From BA4 sp044376575 (lineage in GTDB: Bacteria > Bacteroidota > Bacteroidia > CAIKAF01), in contig JBILKR010000009.1 in the NCBI GenBank assembly GCA_044376575.1, positions 27,212 through 91,211 of the forward strand: a DNA stretch of 64,000 nt, written 5' to 3'. This document shows, one piece after another, positions 8,529-16,939 of this stretch (position 1 is the first letter of the stretch; every line of letters starts with the position of its first letter). The position numbers and the translations under genes are program-made. The notes beneath the pieces are model-generated. The model did no database searches, was not told where the DNA came from, and worked only from the letters and a program-made list of their open reading frames with translations.

Positions 8529-9917
8529 TTAGTCAAGATTTTTTAACTCATTCACCAGCTCAGTCAATGCTTTTTTTGCATCACCAAAGTACATGCTGCA
8601 CTTCGGATCATAGAACAACAAGTTGTCAATACCTGCGTATCCTGCACTCATGCTTCGCTTGTTCACGATGATGTGCTTAGCCCTGTCAACTTCTAATATC
8701 GGCATTCCATAAATAGGAGAGGAGGGATCTGTTTTAGCCGCCGGATTTACAACGTCGTTTGCACCAACTACCAATACTACATCAGTTTGATCAAATTCAG
8801 GATTGATGTCTTCCATCTCTACGAGTTTATCATAAGACACATTAGATTCAGCCAATAATACATTCATGTGTCCGGGCATCCTTCCTGCTACAGGGTGTAT
8901 GGCGTATTTTACTTCAACACCACGCTCTTCAAGCAATTGTTCTAATTCATGAATCACATGCTGTGCCTGAGCTACAGCCAGTCCATAACCGGGTACAATC
9001 ACCACTTTCTTGGAGTAATTCATTAATACAGCAATGTCAGTAGCAGATGAATCTTTAATCGATCCTGTAACTTCCGGTCCTGTAGCTGCTGATGTACTTC
9101 CACCAAACGCTCCAAATATTACATTGGATAACGGACGATTCATGGCTTTACACATTACTAAAGTTAGCAGCGTTCCTGCTGATCCAACCAGTATTCCACC
9201 GGTGAGCATCACTTTATTATCATATAAGAAGCCTCCAAATGCTGCTGCCAGTCCGGTAAATGAATTCAATAAAGAAATCACTACGGGCATATCTGCACCA
9301 CCGATGGGTATGGTAAATAAAATTCCATAAATCAAGGCGGCTAAGAATAATCCATATAATAAGAATTCAACATTGTTCCCGTTTATCACAATGTATGCGG
9401 CAAATAAAGTAACACCAATTAAAACAATTGTATTAACAACATTGTAAGATGGCAGACGAACAGGCTTGTTCATCGTTCCGTTTAATTTTAAAAAGGCAAT
9501 AACACTACCTGAAAATGAAACGCTTCCAATCACCATACCTGCTACAATCGCGATCATGTTTCCGGTCTGACCAACATTCCCATTGTACTCCATGAGACCA
9601 ATCAATGCAGCACAGGCACCTCCCATTCCGTTGAACATGGAAACCAGTTCAGGCATTTTTGTCATCTGTACTTTTTTGGCGGTGAGCCAGCCGATGACAG
9701 TACCCAACCCGATAGCTCCGAAGATGAGCGCATACACCAATGTAGAGACATGATGTTCTGTGATGAAAATTGTTCCTGCGATGGCGATTATCATACCAAT
9801 GGCTGCAATCATGTTTCCGTTTTTGGCAGTCTTGGCATTGCCCATCATTTTTAATCCTATAATAAATGAAACAGAGCCTAATAAATAGCAAAGTTCCAGT
9901 AATCCGTAATTATGCAT
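8529..9917 (-). CDS. pntB: NAD(P) transhydrogenase beta subunit
   Basis: 462 residues, the normal PntB length. About nine membrane helices are followed by the NADP(H)-binding domain III, with VPGYGLAVAQAQH, a VAGRMPGHMNVLLAE stretch and the VVGANDVVNPAA and SMSAGYAGIDN motifs near the C-terminus. It forms the proton-translocating, NADP-binding half of the enzyme that uses the proton gradient to make NADPH from NADH. It is third in the operon pntAA-pntAB-pntB, a three-subunit split form common outside enterobacteria. Confidence 0.95.
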   Translation of the reverse strand: MHNYGLLELCYLLGSVSFIIGLKMMGNAKTAKNGNMIAAIGMIIAIAGTIFITEHHVSTLVYALIFGAIGLGTVIGWLTAKKVQMTKMPELVSMFNGMGGACAALIGLMEYNGNVGQTGNMIAIVAGMVIGSVSFSGSVIAFLKLNGTMNKPVRLPSYNVVNTIVLIGVTLFAAYIVINGNNVEFLLYGLFLAALIYGILFTIPIGGADMPVVISLLNSFTGLAAAFGGFLYDNKVMLTGGILVGSAGTLLTLVMCKAMNRPLSNVIFGAFGGSTSAATGPEVTGSIKDSSATDIAVLMNYSKKVVIVPGYGLAVAQAQHVIHELEQLLEERGVEVKYAIHPVAGRMPGHMNVLLAESNVSYDKLVEMEDINPEFDQTDVVLVVGANDVVNPAAKTDPSSPIYGMPILEVDRAKHIIVNKRSMSAGYAGIDNLLFYDPKCSMYFGDAKKALTELVNELKNLD

Positions 9918-9947
9918 AATACTTTATTGTAAGTGATAAATTCAATT

Positions 9948-10256
9948 CTATTTTTTCTTTTTAAACATGTCGAGCATGCGGTCAGTAACCACAAATCCGC
10001 CTACCACGTTTAGTGTTCCTAAGAGAACGGCAAGAAATCCAATTGCGAGCAGTAAATAATTATCGGGATCAACATTCAGCATTACATGAATAGCACCAAC
10101 AATCACTACACCATGTATGGCATTAGCGCCACTCATCAACGGAGTATGTAACACGGTGGGAACACCTCCAATTACTTCCACACCCACAAATACCGAAAGG
10201 ATAACGAAATAAAAAATTTCGCTGTTGTCTGAAATAAAAGTCCAAATAGCTTCCAT
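9948..10256 (-). CDS. pntAB: NAD(P) transhydrogenase alpha subunit, membrane part
   Basis: 102 residues with three membrane helices and the family phrase LHTPLMSGANAIHGVVIVGA, which is the membrane tail of the alpha subunit in two-subunit enzymes. Here it is a separate polypeptide between pntAA (19 bases upstream) and pntB (30 bases downstream). It contributes helices to the proton channel. Confidence 0.93.
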   Translation of the reverse strand: MEAIWTFISDNSEIFYFVILSVFVGVEVIGGVPTVLHTPLMSGANAIHGVVIVGAIHVMLNVDPDNYLLLAIGFLAVLLGTLNVVGGFVVTDRMLDMFKKKK

Positions 10257-10275
10257 AGAAATAAATGTTTTTTAA

Positions 10276-11394
10276 TTATGATAGAGTAACACTGGGATGA
10301 ACAATATTGCCCTGATGAACAATCAGTGAACCTTTGGTGATTTCTTCTTCCATCTCCCATTTGAATCCATTTTGATCCGCCAGGTGTAACAAGAATGTAA
10401 TAATATTTTTTGCGTAGAGTTCGCTGGCATTCATTGGTAATAAAGAAGGAATATTACTTTCTCCGATAATCTTTACACCGTTCTTTACAATGGTGTTATT
10501 GATTTCGCTGCCCACCACATTTCCTCCTTGTTCAACGGCCATATCTACAATCACTGAGCCGAACCGCATACTTTTTACCATGTCTTCATTCACCAGTACA
10601 GGTGCTTTTTTACCCGGAATTAATGCTGTAGTAATTACAATGTCGGCCTCTTTAACATGGCGTGCAACGGTTTCCTGTTGTTTGCGAAGAAAATCTTCAC
10701 TTACACCTTTTACATATCCACCTTCAATTTTTATCGACTGATCACCTTCCACTGTAATAAATTTTCCACCCAATGATTCAACCTGTTCTTTGGTTTCCGG
10801 ACGGATATCAGTTACTTCAACCACTGCACCTAAACGTTTGGCGGTAGCCAGTGCCTGCAGACCTGCTACACCAGCACCGAAAATTACCACTTTGGCAGGA
10901 CGAATGGTTCCGGCAGCAGTGGTCATCATGGGTAATATTTTACCGATACCATCAGCGGCCATTAATACTGCTTTATATCCAGCAAGATTGGCCTGAGATG
11001 ATAAGGCATCCATTTTTTGAGCCCTTGAAATACGGGGAATGGCATCCATCGAGAAAGCGCTAATGCCGGCATCCTTACAGGCATCTACTGTTTGAGGACT
11101 GGTTGCTGCCCACATGAAGCTCAGCAATACAGCACCATTTTTCATACTGCGAATTTCATCCGGATCAGGTGCATTTACTTTTAAAATAACATCTGATTCG
11201 CGATAGATTTCTTCTTTTGAATGCATGGTAGCGCCTGCACTAACATATTGTTCATTACTGATGAATGAACGGATCCCTGCTTCTTTTTCCATACGAACCT
11301 GAAATCCTTTTTTAATCAGTTCTTTTACGGTATCGGGGGTAAGTGCAACCCTGTTTTCTCTTGATTTGGTCTCAGTAGGAACGCCAATAATCAT
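10276..11394 (-). CDS. pntAA: NAD(P) transhydrogenase alpha subunit, NAD-binding part
   Basis: 372 residues. It opens with MIIGVPTETKSRENRVALTP, the alanine-dehydrogenase/PntA N-terminal signature. The Rossmann segment VVIFGAGVAGLQALATAKRLGA lies near residue 170, and the mobile-loop region around VTTALIPGKKAP binds NAD(H). It lacks the membrane tail, which pntAB provides. First gene of the transhydrogenase operon. Confidence 0.95.
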   Translation of the reverse strand: MIIGVPTETKSRENRVALTPDTVKELIKKGFQVRMEKEAGIRSFISNEQYVSAGATMHSKEEIYRESDVILKVNAPDPDEIRSMKNGAVLLSFMWAATSPQTVDACKDAGISAFSMDAIPRISRAQKMDALSSQANLAGYKAVLMAADGIGKILPMMTTAAGTIRPAKVVIFGAGVAGLQALATAKRLGAVVEVTDIRPETKEQVESLGGKFITVEGDQSIKIEGGYVKGVSEDFLRKQQETVARHVKEADIVITTALIPGKKAPVLVNEDMVKSMRFGSVIVDMAVEQGGNVVGSEINNTIVKNGVKIIGESNIPSLLPMNASELYAKNIITFLLHLADQNGFKWEMEEEITKGSLIVHQGNIVHPSVTLS

Positions 11395-11553
11395 GCTTCA
11401 TGAATTTTGAATGAAGGTATAATTTTTTTTTAACAGAATGATTTACATAGCGAATTTTAACAAGCCATCTGTTTTATATCCTATATTTATTCTTCAATAA
11501 AGTTAGAAGTAACAAAACATCATTTTAAACTACTAACAAGTATATTTATACAT

Positions 11554-12828
11554 ATGAATGAAATAAAACAAATTAAACATCAACCCCTTGAACAAAGTAG
11601 ACGGATTATACTCATTGATGCATTAAGAGGCTTTGCATTGTTTGGTATTTTAATGGTGAATATGCCTTACATGTATGAGCCGATGATTAAAGCAATGTTG
11701 CCTCACGAAACCGCTATGTCTGGGTTTGATAACATATCAGCGATTTTTATCAGGTTATTTTTTGAAGGTAAGTTTTTTATTATTTTTTCAATGTTGTTTG
11801 GTTATGGTTTTTATATTTTTCTGAATAAAAGTTTTGATAATGAAAACTCTCCATTACCATTATTTAAAAAAAGGCTCTTTATTCTTTCTTTGCTTGGACT
11901 TTTTCATATCATATTTTTTTGGAATGGTGATGTGTTACTTTATTATTCAGTTTTAGGATTTGCATTGATATTATTCAGAAATGTATCTGAAAAGAAAATA
12001 TTTAGATGGTCATTATTTTTTATTTGTACTCCCATAATACTGATGAGTTTAATAGTATTATTTAATTACATCGGTAATCAAATTCCAGAAGTTAAAACCG
12101 CAATGCAATCAGAAATTGAAAAAAGTAATGATAGTATTGTTCAAATGTATGAAAGACTTAAAGTGATTTATTCTTCCGGTTCTATAAGTGATATCATTAC
12201 TGCAAGAGTTAATGAATATATTACATTATTAAGTGGTAGTATTTTATTTTATTGTCCTATAGTTTTTGGAATGTTCTTAATCGGTTTTTGGGCTGCTAAA
12301 ATGAGATTGGCAAATGAATTTAAAAATAAAGCAGAATTTTTTAAGAAAGTTTTTTGGTGGTGTTTTTGTACTGGAATAGCAGCAAATTTTATTTATTTAT
12401 TTACTGATCAGTATATAAATTTTAACTCACCGGATTTTAAAACGTTATTGTCATATTCGATGAGTATATGGGGTGGTGTTACTCTTGGATTGTGTTATGT
12501 TTCAGGGATTGTCCTTATACATATTCAAGGTAAAAAAAATATTTTTGAGAAATACTTTGTACCTGTTGGAAGAATGGCTCTTACAAACTATTTGATTCAA
12601 TCCGTAATATGTAGTTTATTATTCCATTCATACGGGCTTGGATTATATGGAAAAATTGAAACCTGGCAAGCGATTATTCTTACAGTATTTATATTTACCA
12701 TACAAGCTATTTACAGCCGTTTGTGGTTGCACTACTTTTATTTTGGTCCATTTGAGTGGTTGTGGAAAAGTTTAACCTATTCACAATTACAACCAATGAA
12801 AAAAGTAAATAATAATTTATCCAGATAG
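11554..12828 (+). CDS. DUF418 family multi-pass membrane protein (YeiB-like)
   Basis: 424 residues with about ten membrane helices. The N-terminal IILIDALRGFALFGILMVNM and the C-terminal block PVGRMALTNYLIQSV, followed by a GPFEWLWKSLTY end, are the two conserved parts of the DUF418/HGSNAT-like family. Members are thought to be related to membrane acyltransferases, but no substrate is established. Codon use is AT-rich compared with the transhydrogenase operon next to it. The gene is divergent from pntAA and is followed after 2 bases by a short ORF. Confidence 0.85.
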   Translation: MNEIKQIKHQPLEQSRRIILIDALRGFALFGILMVNMPYMYEPMIKAMLPHETAMSGFDNISAIFIRLFFEGKFFIIFSMLFGYGFYIFLNKSFDNENSPLPLFKKRLFILSLLGLFHIIFFWNGDVLLYYSVLGFALILFRNVSEKKIFRWSLFFICTPIILMSLIVLFNYIGNQIPEVKTAMQSEIEKSNDSIVQMYERLKVIYSSGSISDIITARVNEYITLLSGSILFYCPIVFGMFLIGFWAAKMRLANEFKNKAEFFKKVFWWCFCTGIAANFIYLFTDQYINFNSPDFKTLLSYSMSIWGGVTLGLCYVSGIVLIHIQGKKNIFEKYFVPVGRMALTNYLIQSVICSLLFHSYGLGLYGKIETWQAIILTVFIFTIQAIYSRLWLHYFYFGPFEWLWKSLTYSQLQPMKKVNNNLSR

Positions 12829-12830
12829 AA

Positions 12831-13088
12831 TTGAGATTTTATTTTAAAAATATTTTTTTCTTCCTGTTCTTTCAGTCTTTTACAGTTATTGTGAATGGAC
12901 AAAATGACTTATATCAATGCGGAACAGAACCCCCGTCTTTAGCATGGGAAAATGAATTTCAAAAATTTATTGCAGAAACAAAGGCAAAATATGATGCAGA
13001 TAAATCAATGCTTTCAAGAAGTATAAAAGACTATAAAAAGGCAACGATAAAAATTGTTACACCTGAAATTTTTATGGCAGGATTCTAA
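12831..13088 (+). CDS. Short secreted ORF, possibly a truncated gene remnant
   Basis: 85 residues from a TTG start 2 bases after the DUF418 stop. It begins with a clear signal peptide (MRFYFKNIFFFLFFQSF... ending near NGQ), then a CGTEPPSLAWENEFQKF segment and a Lys-rich helix, and stops at VTPEIFMAGF. In Bacteroidota a Cys-Gly-Thr segment soon after the signal peptide is common at the start of longer secreted proteins such as M43 metalloproteases, so this may be the 5' remnant of a larger gene. No continuation was found in the other frames up to 13171. Function unknown. Confidence 0.4.
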   Translation: MRFYFKNIFFFLFFQSFTVIVNGQNDLYQCGTEPPSLAWENEFQKFIAETKAKYDADKSMLSRSIKDYKKATIKIVTPEIFMAGF

Positions 13089-13171
13089 ATGTAAATATAA
13101 GCCAAAATGTTAGAGTGAATTTTATAATAAGTTTAATTGAAAGACATTACTTTATAGATCATTCGATATTA

Positions 13172-15559
13172 TCACTTACTCCAACGGAAAGTGATTCCTC
13201 CCAACACATTGATTCCTGCCTGTGGATAATAAAAGTTTTCTGTAGTCATTCCGCCTCCATATATGTAACTGAAGGTATATCCATTTGGTGCATACATGCG
13301 ATGTGTAAAGTTATTCAGCATAAAATTGAAATGAATGTGATATGATTTCTTAATGATTAATTCATAACGTAATCGTAAATCGTTGGTAAAAAATGCATCC
13401 AGTTGTCGTGATGTATTTCCAGTATTATCCATAAACTGAGCACCCACATATTTTCCGGTAATTTCAATGTCAAATCTTTTTACTGGAGTGTAGGTTGCAA
13501 TAAACGAAGCCATGAAGTCAGGTGAAAAGGCAATGGGTGTTTCTCCATGTTCAATGGTTTCCTGAATGCCTGTATCATAATTGTCGATATATTCTGTAAA
13601 TGATTTGATGCGATTGGTACTGAAGGTAGCATTGGCCTGTAGTAAGAAAGTACGGTGCGGTCTTATTTGTCCGCTGATTTCTACACCCAGTCGATAACTT
13701 TGTGGAATATTGATACGCGTATATGCTCCCACATCATTTATCTTCCCATTCAAAACGAGTTGATTTGTATAATCCATCCAGAACCCATTAACACTCCATT
13801 CATAGATTCGTCCTTTTTGTGTATAACTGATTTCCAGGTCACGTAATGTTTCATGCTCCGGTTGTTGTGTGGTTCCAGCCTCAAAATCATCACGGTTAGG
13901 TTCTTTGTTGGCAATACCAAAAAATCCTTGTATGATGTGATGCGCATTGATTTGATAACTCATACCTACTTTTGGATTGAAGAAATGAAATTGTCTGTTT
14001 ACACTGATGGTTGGATTATTTCTGAATCCATCAGTCCTGTAATCAACAAATCTGTATTGAAGATCTGCAAACACATTCAGCCCTGAAATGATTTCATACG
14101 TTGCTTTTCCGAAAATATTTCCATCCATTTTTCTTGCGGAATGATTATAATATTTTTTTTCAGGATCATGTGTTGATGCATACGAAGCCCAGACTACTTT
14201 TCCATAGTGTTCTCCGAAATATGTATTAAAGCTGGCTCCACCTGTAACATCCCATTTTTTTCTGGAAAATTTTGTACTCAGGTTTGCACCCACCAAATGA
14301 TTGTCGAGCCAGAGCTGACGAACCAAATCAGATTCAGTGATTGTATCGTTGGGTGTAGTTACATCTGCTATACCATAATCGGCCAGGGTTTGTCCTGCTC
14401 TATAATTTTCGTAGTATCCGAGTCCGCGAGTATAATACAATGCCAAGTTAAGCTGCGTATATTTTCCTGCCTGTTGATTGATAAATAGTTGATAATGGTC
14501 TTGCTGATAATTGTCTGTTTCATTTTTGTATGGATCAGGTTGTTTATCTGTACCTGCAGAATTGAAAGTGCGGTCGGTGTCGAGTAAATATTCAGGAAGA
14601 CCATTCCATGCCTGATATGTTTTTTCTTTCCCTGAAAGGTAACTGAATCGGACGGTGGTTGTTTTTCCGTAGTACCCTGCGCTGAGATGTATTGATTTGA
14701 GGTCGCTCCAGCCGCGGTCTATATAACCGTCGGACGTGATGTTGGATAATCTTCCTGTAAATACAAATCGCTTACCTAAAAGTCCTGTACCAAATTCAGC
14801 TGTTTGTTTAAAAGTGTTGAATGAACCAAAAGAGGCTGATGCTTCTGCGAAAGGTTCAGTCTGTAATTCGTTGGTTTGAATGTGAATGCTTCCGCCAAAT
14901 GAACCCGCACCGTTGGTGGAGGTTCCTACGCCTCGTTGTACCTGAATACTTGATGCACTGGAGGCGAGGTCGGGCATGTTCACCCAAAATACACTTTGTG
15001 ATTCTGCATCATTGATCGGAATTCCGTTCATGGTAACATTGATGCGTGTTCCGTCTGTTCCGCGAAGGCGAATGCCCGTGTATCCGATGCCAGCACCTGC
15101 ATCAGAATTTACAACCACTGAAGGTGTTTGTTGAAGAAGAAAAGGAAGATCACGGCCTGTGTTTTCTTTGCGAATGTCTTGCTCACTCAATGTGGTTTGT
15201 GCTACCGGCATTTCACTATTGGCTCGTGTAGCAGCAATTTCAATTTCGTTGACAGAAAATATTTTTCGTTTCAGGTAGCAAACATATTCGTGACGGTAAG
15301 GTGGGCGAATCGTATCCGTGTAAGGCTCGTAACCAATGTATGAAATGTTAAGCACGATGATTTGTTCTTTTAAAAAAGTAAAGGAGAATCTTCCTTCTGC
15401 ATCGGATGTAGTGGAAAGAAACTGATTGACCAGTTGAATATTTGCACCTGAAAGAATCTCTCCCGATTCAGCATCTTCCACGATACCTTGAATTTTAATC
15501 TGAGCAAAAGCTGTAATGGTTTGTACAGCGAACAATAAAGCAATTACCTTTTTACGCAT
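13172..15559 (-). CDS. TonB-dependent receptor, probable thiamin/thiamin phosphate importer
   Basis: 795 residues: a signal peptide (residues 1-19), a carboxypeptidase-regulatory-like beta domain (about 22-95), a plug with GIRLRGTDGTRINVTMNGIP and DAESQSVFWVN (about 160-200), and a 22-strand type barrel ending in an aromatic strand (GGITFRW). It moves a ligand through the outer membrane using TonB energy. The substrate call rests on the TPP riboswitch in its leader. In Bacteroidota, thiamin-regulated TonB receptors (omr1-type) are an established part of the TPP regulon. No thiamin synthesis gene is in the window, so uptake from outside fits best. Confidence 0.88.
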   Translation of the reverse strand: MRKKVIALLFAVQTITAFAQIKIQGIVEDAESGEILSGANIQLVNQFLSTTSDAEGRFSFTFLKEQIIVLNISYIGYEPYTDTIRPPYRHEYVCYLKRKIFSVNEIEIAATRANSEMPVAQTTLSEQDIRKENTGRDLPFLLQQTPSVVVNSDAGAGIGYTGIRLRGTDGTRINVTMNGIPINDAESQSVFWVNMPDLASSASSIQVQRGVGTSTNGAGSFGGSIHIQTNELQTEPFAEASASFGSFNTFKQTAEFGTGLLGKRFVFTGRLSNITSDGYIDRGWSDLKSIHLSAGYYGKTTTVRFSYLSGKEKTYQAWNGLPEYLLDTDRTFNSAGTDKQPDPYKNETDNYQQDHYQLFINQQAGKYTQLNLALYYTRGLGYYENYRAGQTLADYGIADVTTPNDTITESDLVRQLWLDNHLVGANLSTKFSRKKWDVTGGASFNTYFGEHYGKVVWASYASTHDPEKKYYNHSARKMDGNIFGKATYEIISGLNVFADLQYRFVDYRTDGFRNNPTISVNRQFHFFNPKVGMSYQINAHHIIQGFFGIANKEPNRDDFEAGTTQQPEHETLRDLEISYTQKGRIYEWSVNGFWMDYTNQLVLNGKINDVGAYTRINIPQSYRLGVEISGQIRPHRTFLLQANATFSTNRIKSFTEYIDNYDTGIQETIEHGETPIAFSPDFMASFIATYTPVKRFDIEITGKYVGAQFMDNTGNTSRQLDAFFTNDLRLRYELIIKKSYHIHFNFMLNNFTHRMYAPNGYTFSYIYGGGMTTENFYYPQAGINVLGGITFRWSK

Positions 15560-15584
15560 AGCATTTTACATTTAGTTCAACAAT

Positions 15585-15624
15585 AAAAAAAATCAGGTAA
15601 ACTGCTCAAAGGAGGTAGCTTACC
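15585..15624 (-). terminator. Possible expression-platform terminator of the TPP riboswitch
   Basis: On the minus strand, GGTAA (15620-15624) can pair with TTACC (15596-15600), extended by two more pairs after a mismatch. An 8-base U-tract (15585-15592) follows before the receptor start codon. This would allow TPP-dependent premature termination. The stem is short, so this is a suggestion. Confidence 0.4.
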
Positions 15625-15726
15625 ATTACCTACGCCGGCATTATCCGGATCAGGTTCTTCCCGTTTATAGGCGGGATTCGGGTGTTATCTCAGCCGTTGT
15701 ATTTATTACATCAGCACCCCGAGGTC
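15620..15726 (-). ncRNA. TPP (thiamin pyrophosphate) riboswitch
   Basis: Read on the minus strand, the THI-box consensus is present in order: CGGGGTGC near the 5' end, GGCTGAGATAACACCCG (the CUGAGA pyrimidine-sensor loop), a P3 hairpin from CCCG/CGGG arms, then CCTGATCCGGATAATGCCGG and a closing GCGTAGG strand. This core is nearly invariant among TPP aptamers. It sits about 60 bases upstream of the TonB receptor start. High intracellular TPP is expected to switch the receptor off. Confidence 0.97.
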
Positions 15727-16022
15727 TGCGTGGCAAATATACATAAAAATCAAAACGAGAAAATTTTTCAAAGTATCTAAATATGATTCGAAATAAAAAG
15801 ATGTTGAATTCGAAAAATAGCCAAAGTGATGTGGAGATAAAATATTTTTCTGTTCACATTCGTGATGTAATATTTGTGAATTAAATAATGAAAATCAGGG
15901 TGTTAGGTTAAGTATTTGAATTGGATTAAGACTTAAAATGATTTATATTATATGGGTTGTGATTTGATTGAAATAGATAGAGAATATTATTTTCAATTCA
16001 TTAATGAAATTAGTTTATACAA
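15727..16022. other. AT-rich spacer between the riboswitch and the SLATT/TIR block
   Basis: About 300 bases with no convincing gene on either strand. It must hold the promoter for the minus-strand riboswitch and one for the plus-strand SLATT gene. No perfect TAnnTTTG box is seen for the latter; the closest is TAGTTTAT, a few bases before the ATG at 16023. No direct repeats that would mark an insertion boundary were found by eye. Confidence 0.5.
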
Positions 16023-16445
16023 ATGATAGAACAAGAATATTTAATTACAAGAATTGAAGATCAAATAATATGGTATGATTGCAAAGCGAGAGTAAATAAA
16101 TTATTAAATAATTGGTCAAAAGGAATGATTATTTTTTTTTCATCCATCATACCACTTTTTGCTGGTTTAGATTTTTGTTCTAATATCAATAGTATAATTC
16201 TAGCAATTTTTGGATCAATAATTTCAATTCTTTCTGGACTTTCAAGTCTTTTAAAGTTTCAAGAAAAATGGACTAATTATAGAACGACATCTGAAATATT
16301 GAAATTTGAAAAGATTCTTTATCAAACAAAAACAGGACCTTATAATGAAGAACCAGAACCTTTTAAGTTATTGGTAAAACGTATAGAAAATCTTCTTAGT
16401 ACAGAACATTCAGCTTGGAGTCAGTATATAAATAACAAAAATTAA
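16023..16445 (+). CDS. SLATT-type (DUF4231) two-TM protein, putative membrane effector
   Basis: 140 residues. An N-terminal helix with IIWYDCKARVNKLL is followed by two adjacent membrane helices (about residues 34-51 and 56-78). Then come the conserved cytoplasmic segment KFQEKWTNYRTTSEILKFEK (about 78-97) and a C-terminal helix with a Glu and a Trp (TEHSAWSQYI). This order, particularly EKW..YR.T.E.L..E, matches DUF4231 of the SLATT superfamily. SLATT proteins are known as two-TM effectors coupled to nucleotide-signal or TIR sensors, thought to open membrane pores. The start is 5 bases from the next gene's ATG region, so it is co-transcribed with the TIR gene. Strongly AT-rich. Confidence 0.75.
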   Translation: MIEQEYLITRIEDQIIWYDCKARVNKLLNNWSKGMIIFFSSIIPLFAGLDFCSNINSIILAIFGSIISILSGLSSLLKFQEKWTNYRTTSEILKFEKILYQTKTGPYNEEPEPFKLLVKRIENLLSTEHSAWSQYINNKN

Positions 16446-16450
16446 GTAAT

Positions 16451-16873
16451 ATGCCAGAATTAAAAACGTATGATTTATTTCTTAGCCATTCATGGCGCTA
16501 TAATCACGACTATTATCGATTAGAAAAAATGCTTAAAGACGCTAAGTTATTTTATTGGAGAAATTATAGCGTTCCAGAACATGATCCATTAATTAATCCC
16601 AATTCACAAGTTGGAAAAGGGAAACTGAAAGAATTACTTGATAAGCAAGTTAAGCCAGTAAATTGTGTAATTATTTTAGGAGGAATGTATGCAGCCCATA
16701 GTGAATGGATTTTACACGAAATTGAATTAGCGAATAATTATAAAAAACCAATTATCGGTCTTTATCCATGGGGGCAACTTAAAATGCCAATAGCAGTTCA
16801 AAATGCTGCAAATGAACTTGTCGGTTGGAATACTAGTTCTATAATTTCTGCGATTAGAAGGTTATCTATTTGA
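16451..16873 (+). CDS. ThsB-like TIR domain protein (DUF1863)
   Basis: 140 residues, all one domain. It starts with YDLFLSHSWRYNHDYYRLEK, followed by NYSVPEHDPLINPN, CVIILGGMYAAHSEWILHEI, KKPIIGLYPWG and a closing VGWNTSSIISAIRRL. These are the conserved blocks of the ThsB-like TIR family (PF08937, formerly DUF1863), the sensor and NAD+-using signal synthase of Thoeris defence. The WxxxE motif (Trp 86 to Glu 90) gives the expected catalytic Glu. No ThsA-type NADase (SIR2-SLOG) or Macro-domain effector is adjacent. The neighbour is the SLATT protein, 5 bases upstream. The likely role is to make a nucleotide signal on phage infection that acts on the membrane partner. Confidence 0.82.
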   Translation: MPELKTYDLFLSHSWRYNHDYYRLEKMLKDAKLFYWRNYSVPEHDPLINPNSQVGKGKLKELLDKQVKPVNCVIILGGMYAAHSEWILHEIELANNYKKPIIGLYPWGQLKMPIAVQNAANELVGWNTSSIISAIRRLSI

Positions 16874-16939
16874 ATATTCAAATTTGTTTTTTTATGCGAT
16901 TAATTTATATGTTTTCATTGTTAAATAATATTCCTGTTT

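Noticed and set aside
13115..13345. A 76-residue plus-strand ORF at the end of the TonB receptor gene
   Set aside because: Mostly antisense to the final barrel strands of the receptor, and without a signal or motif.
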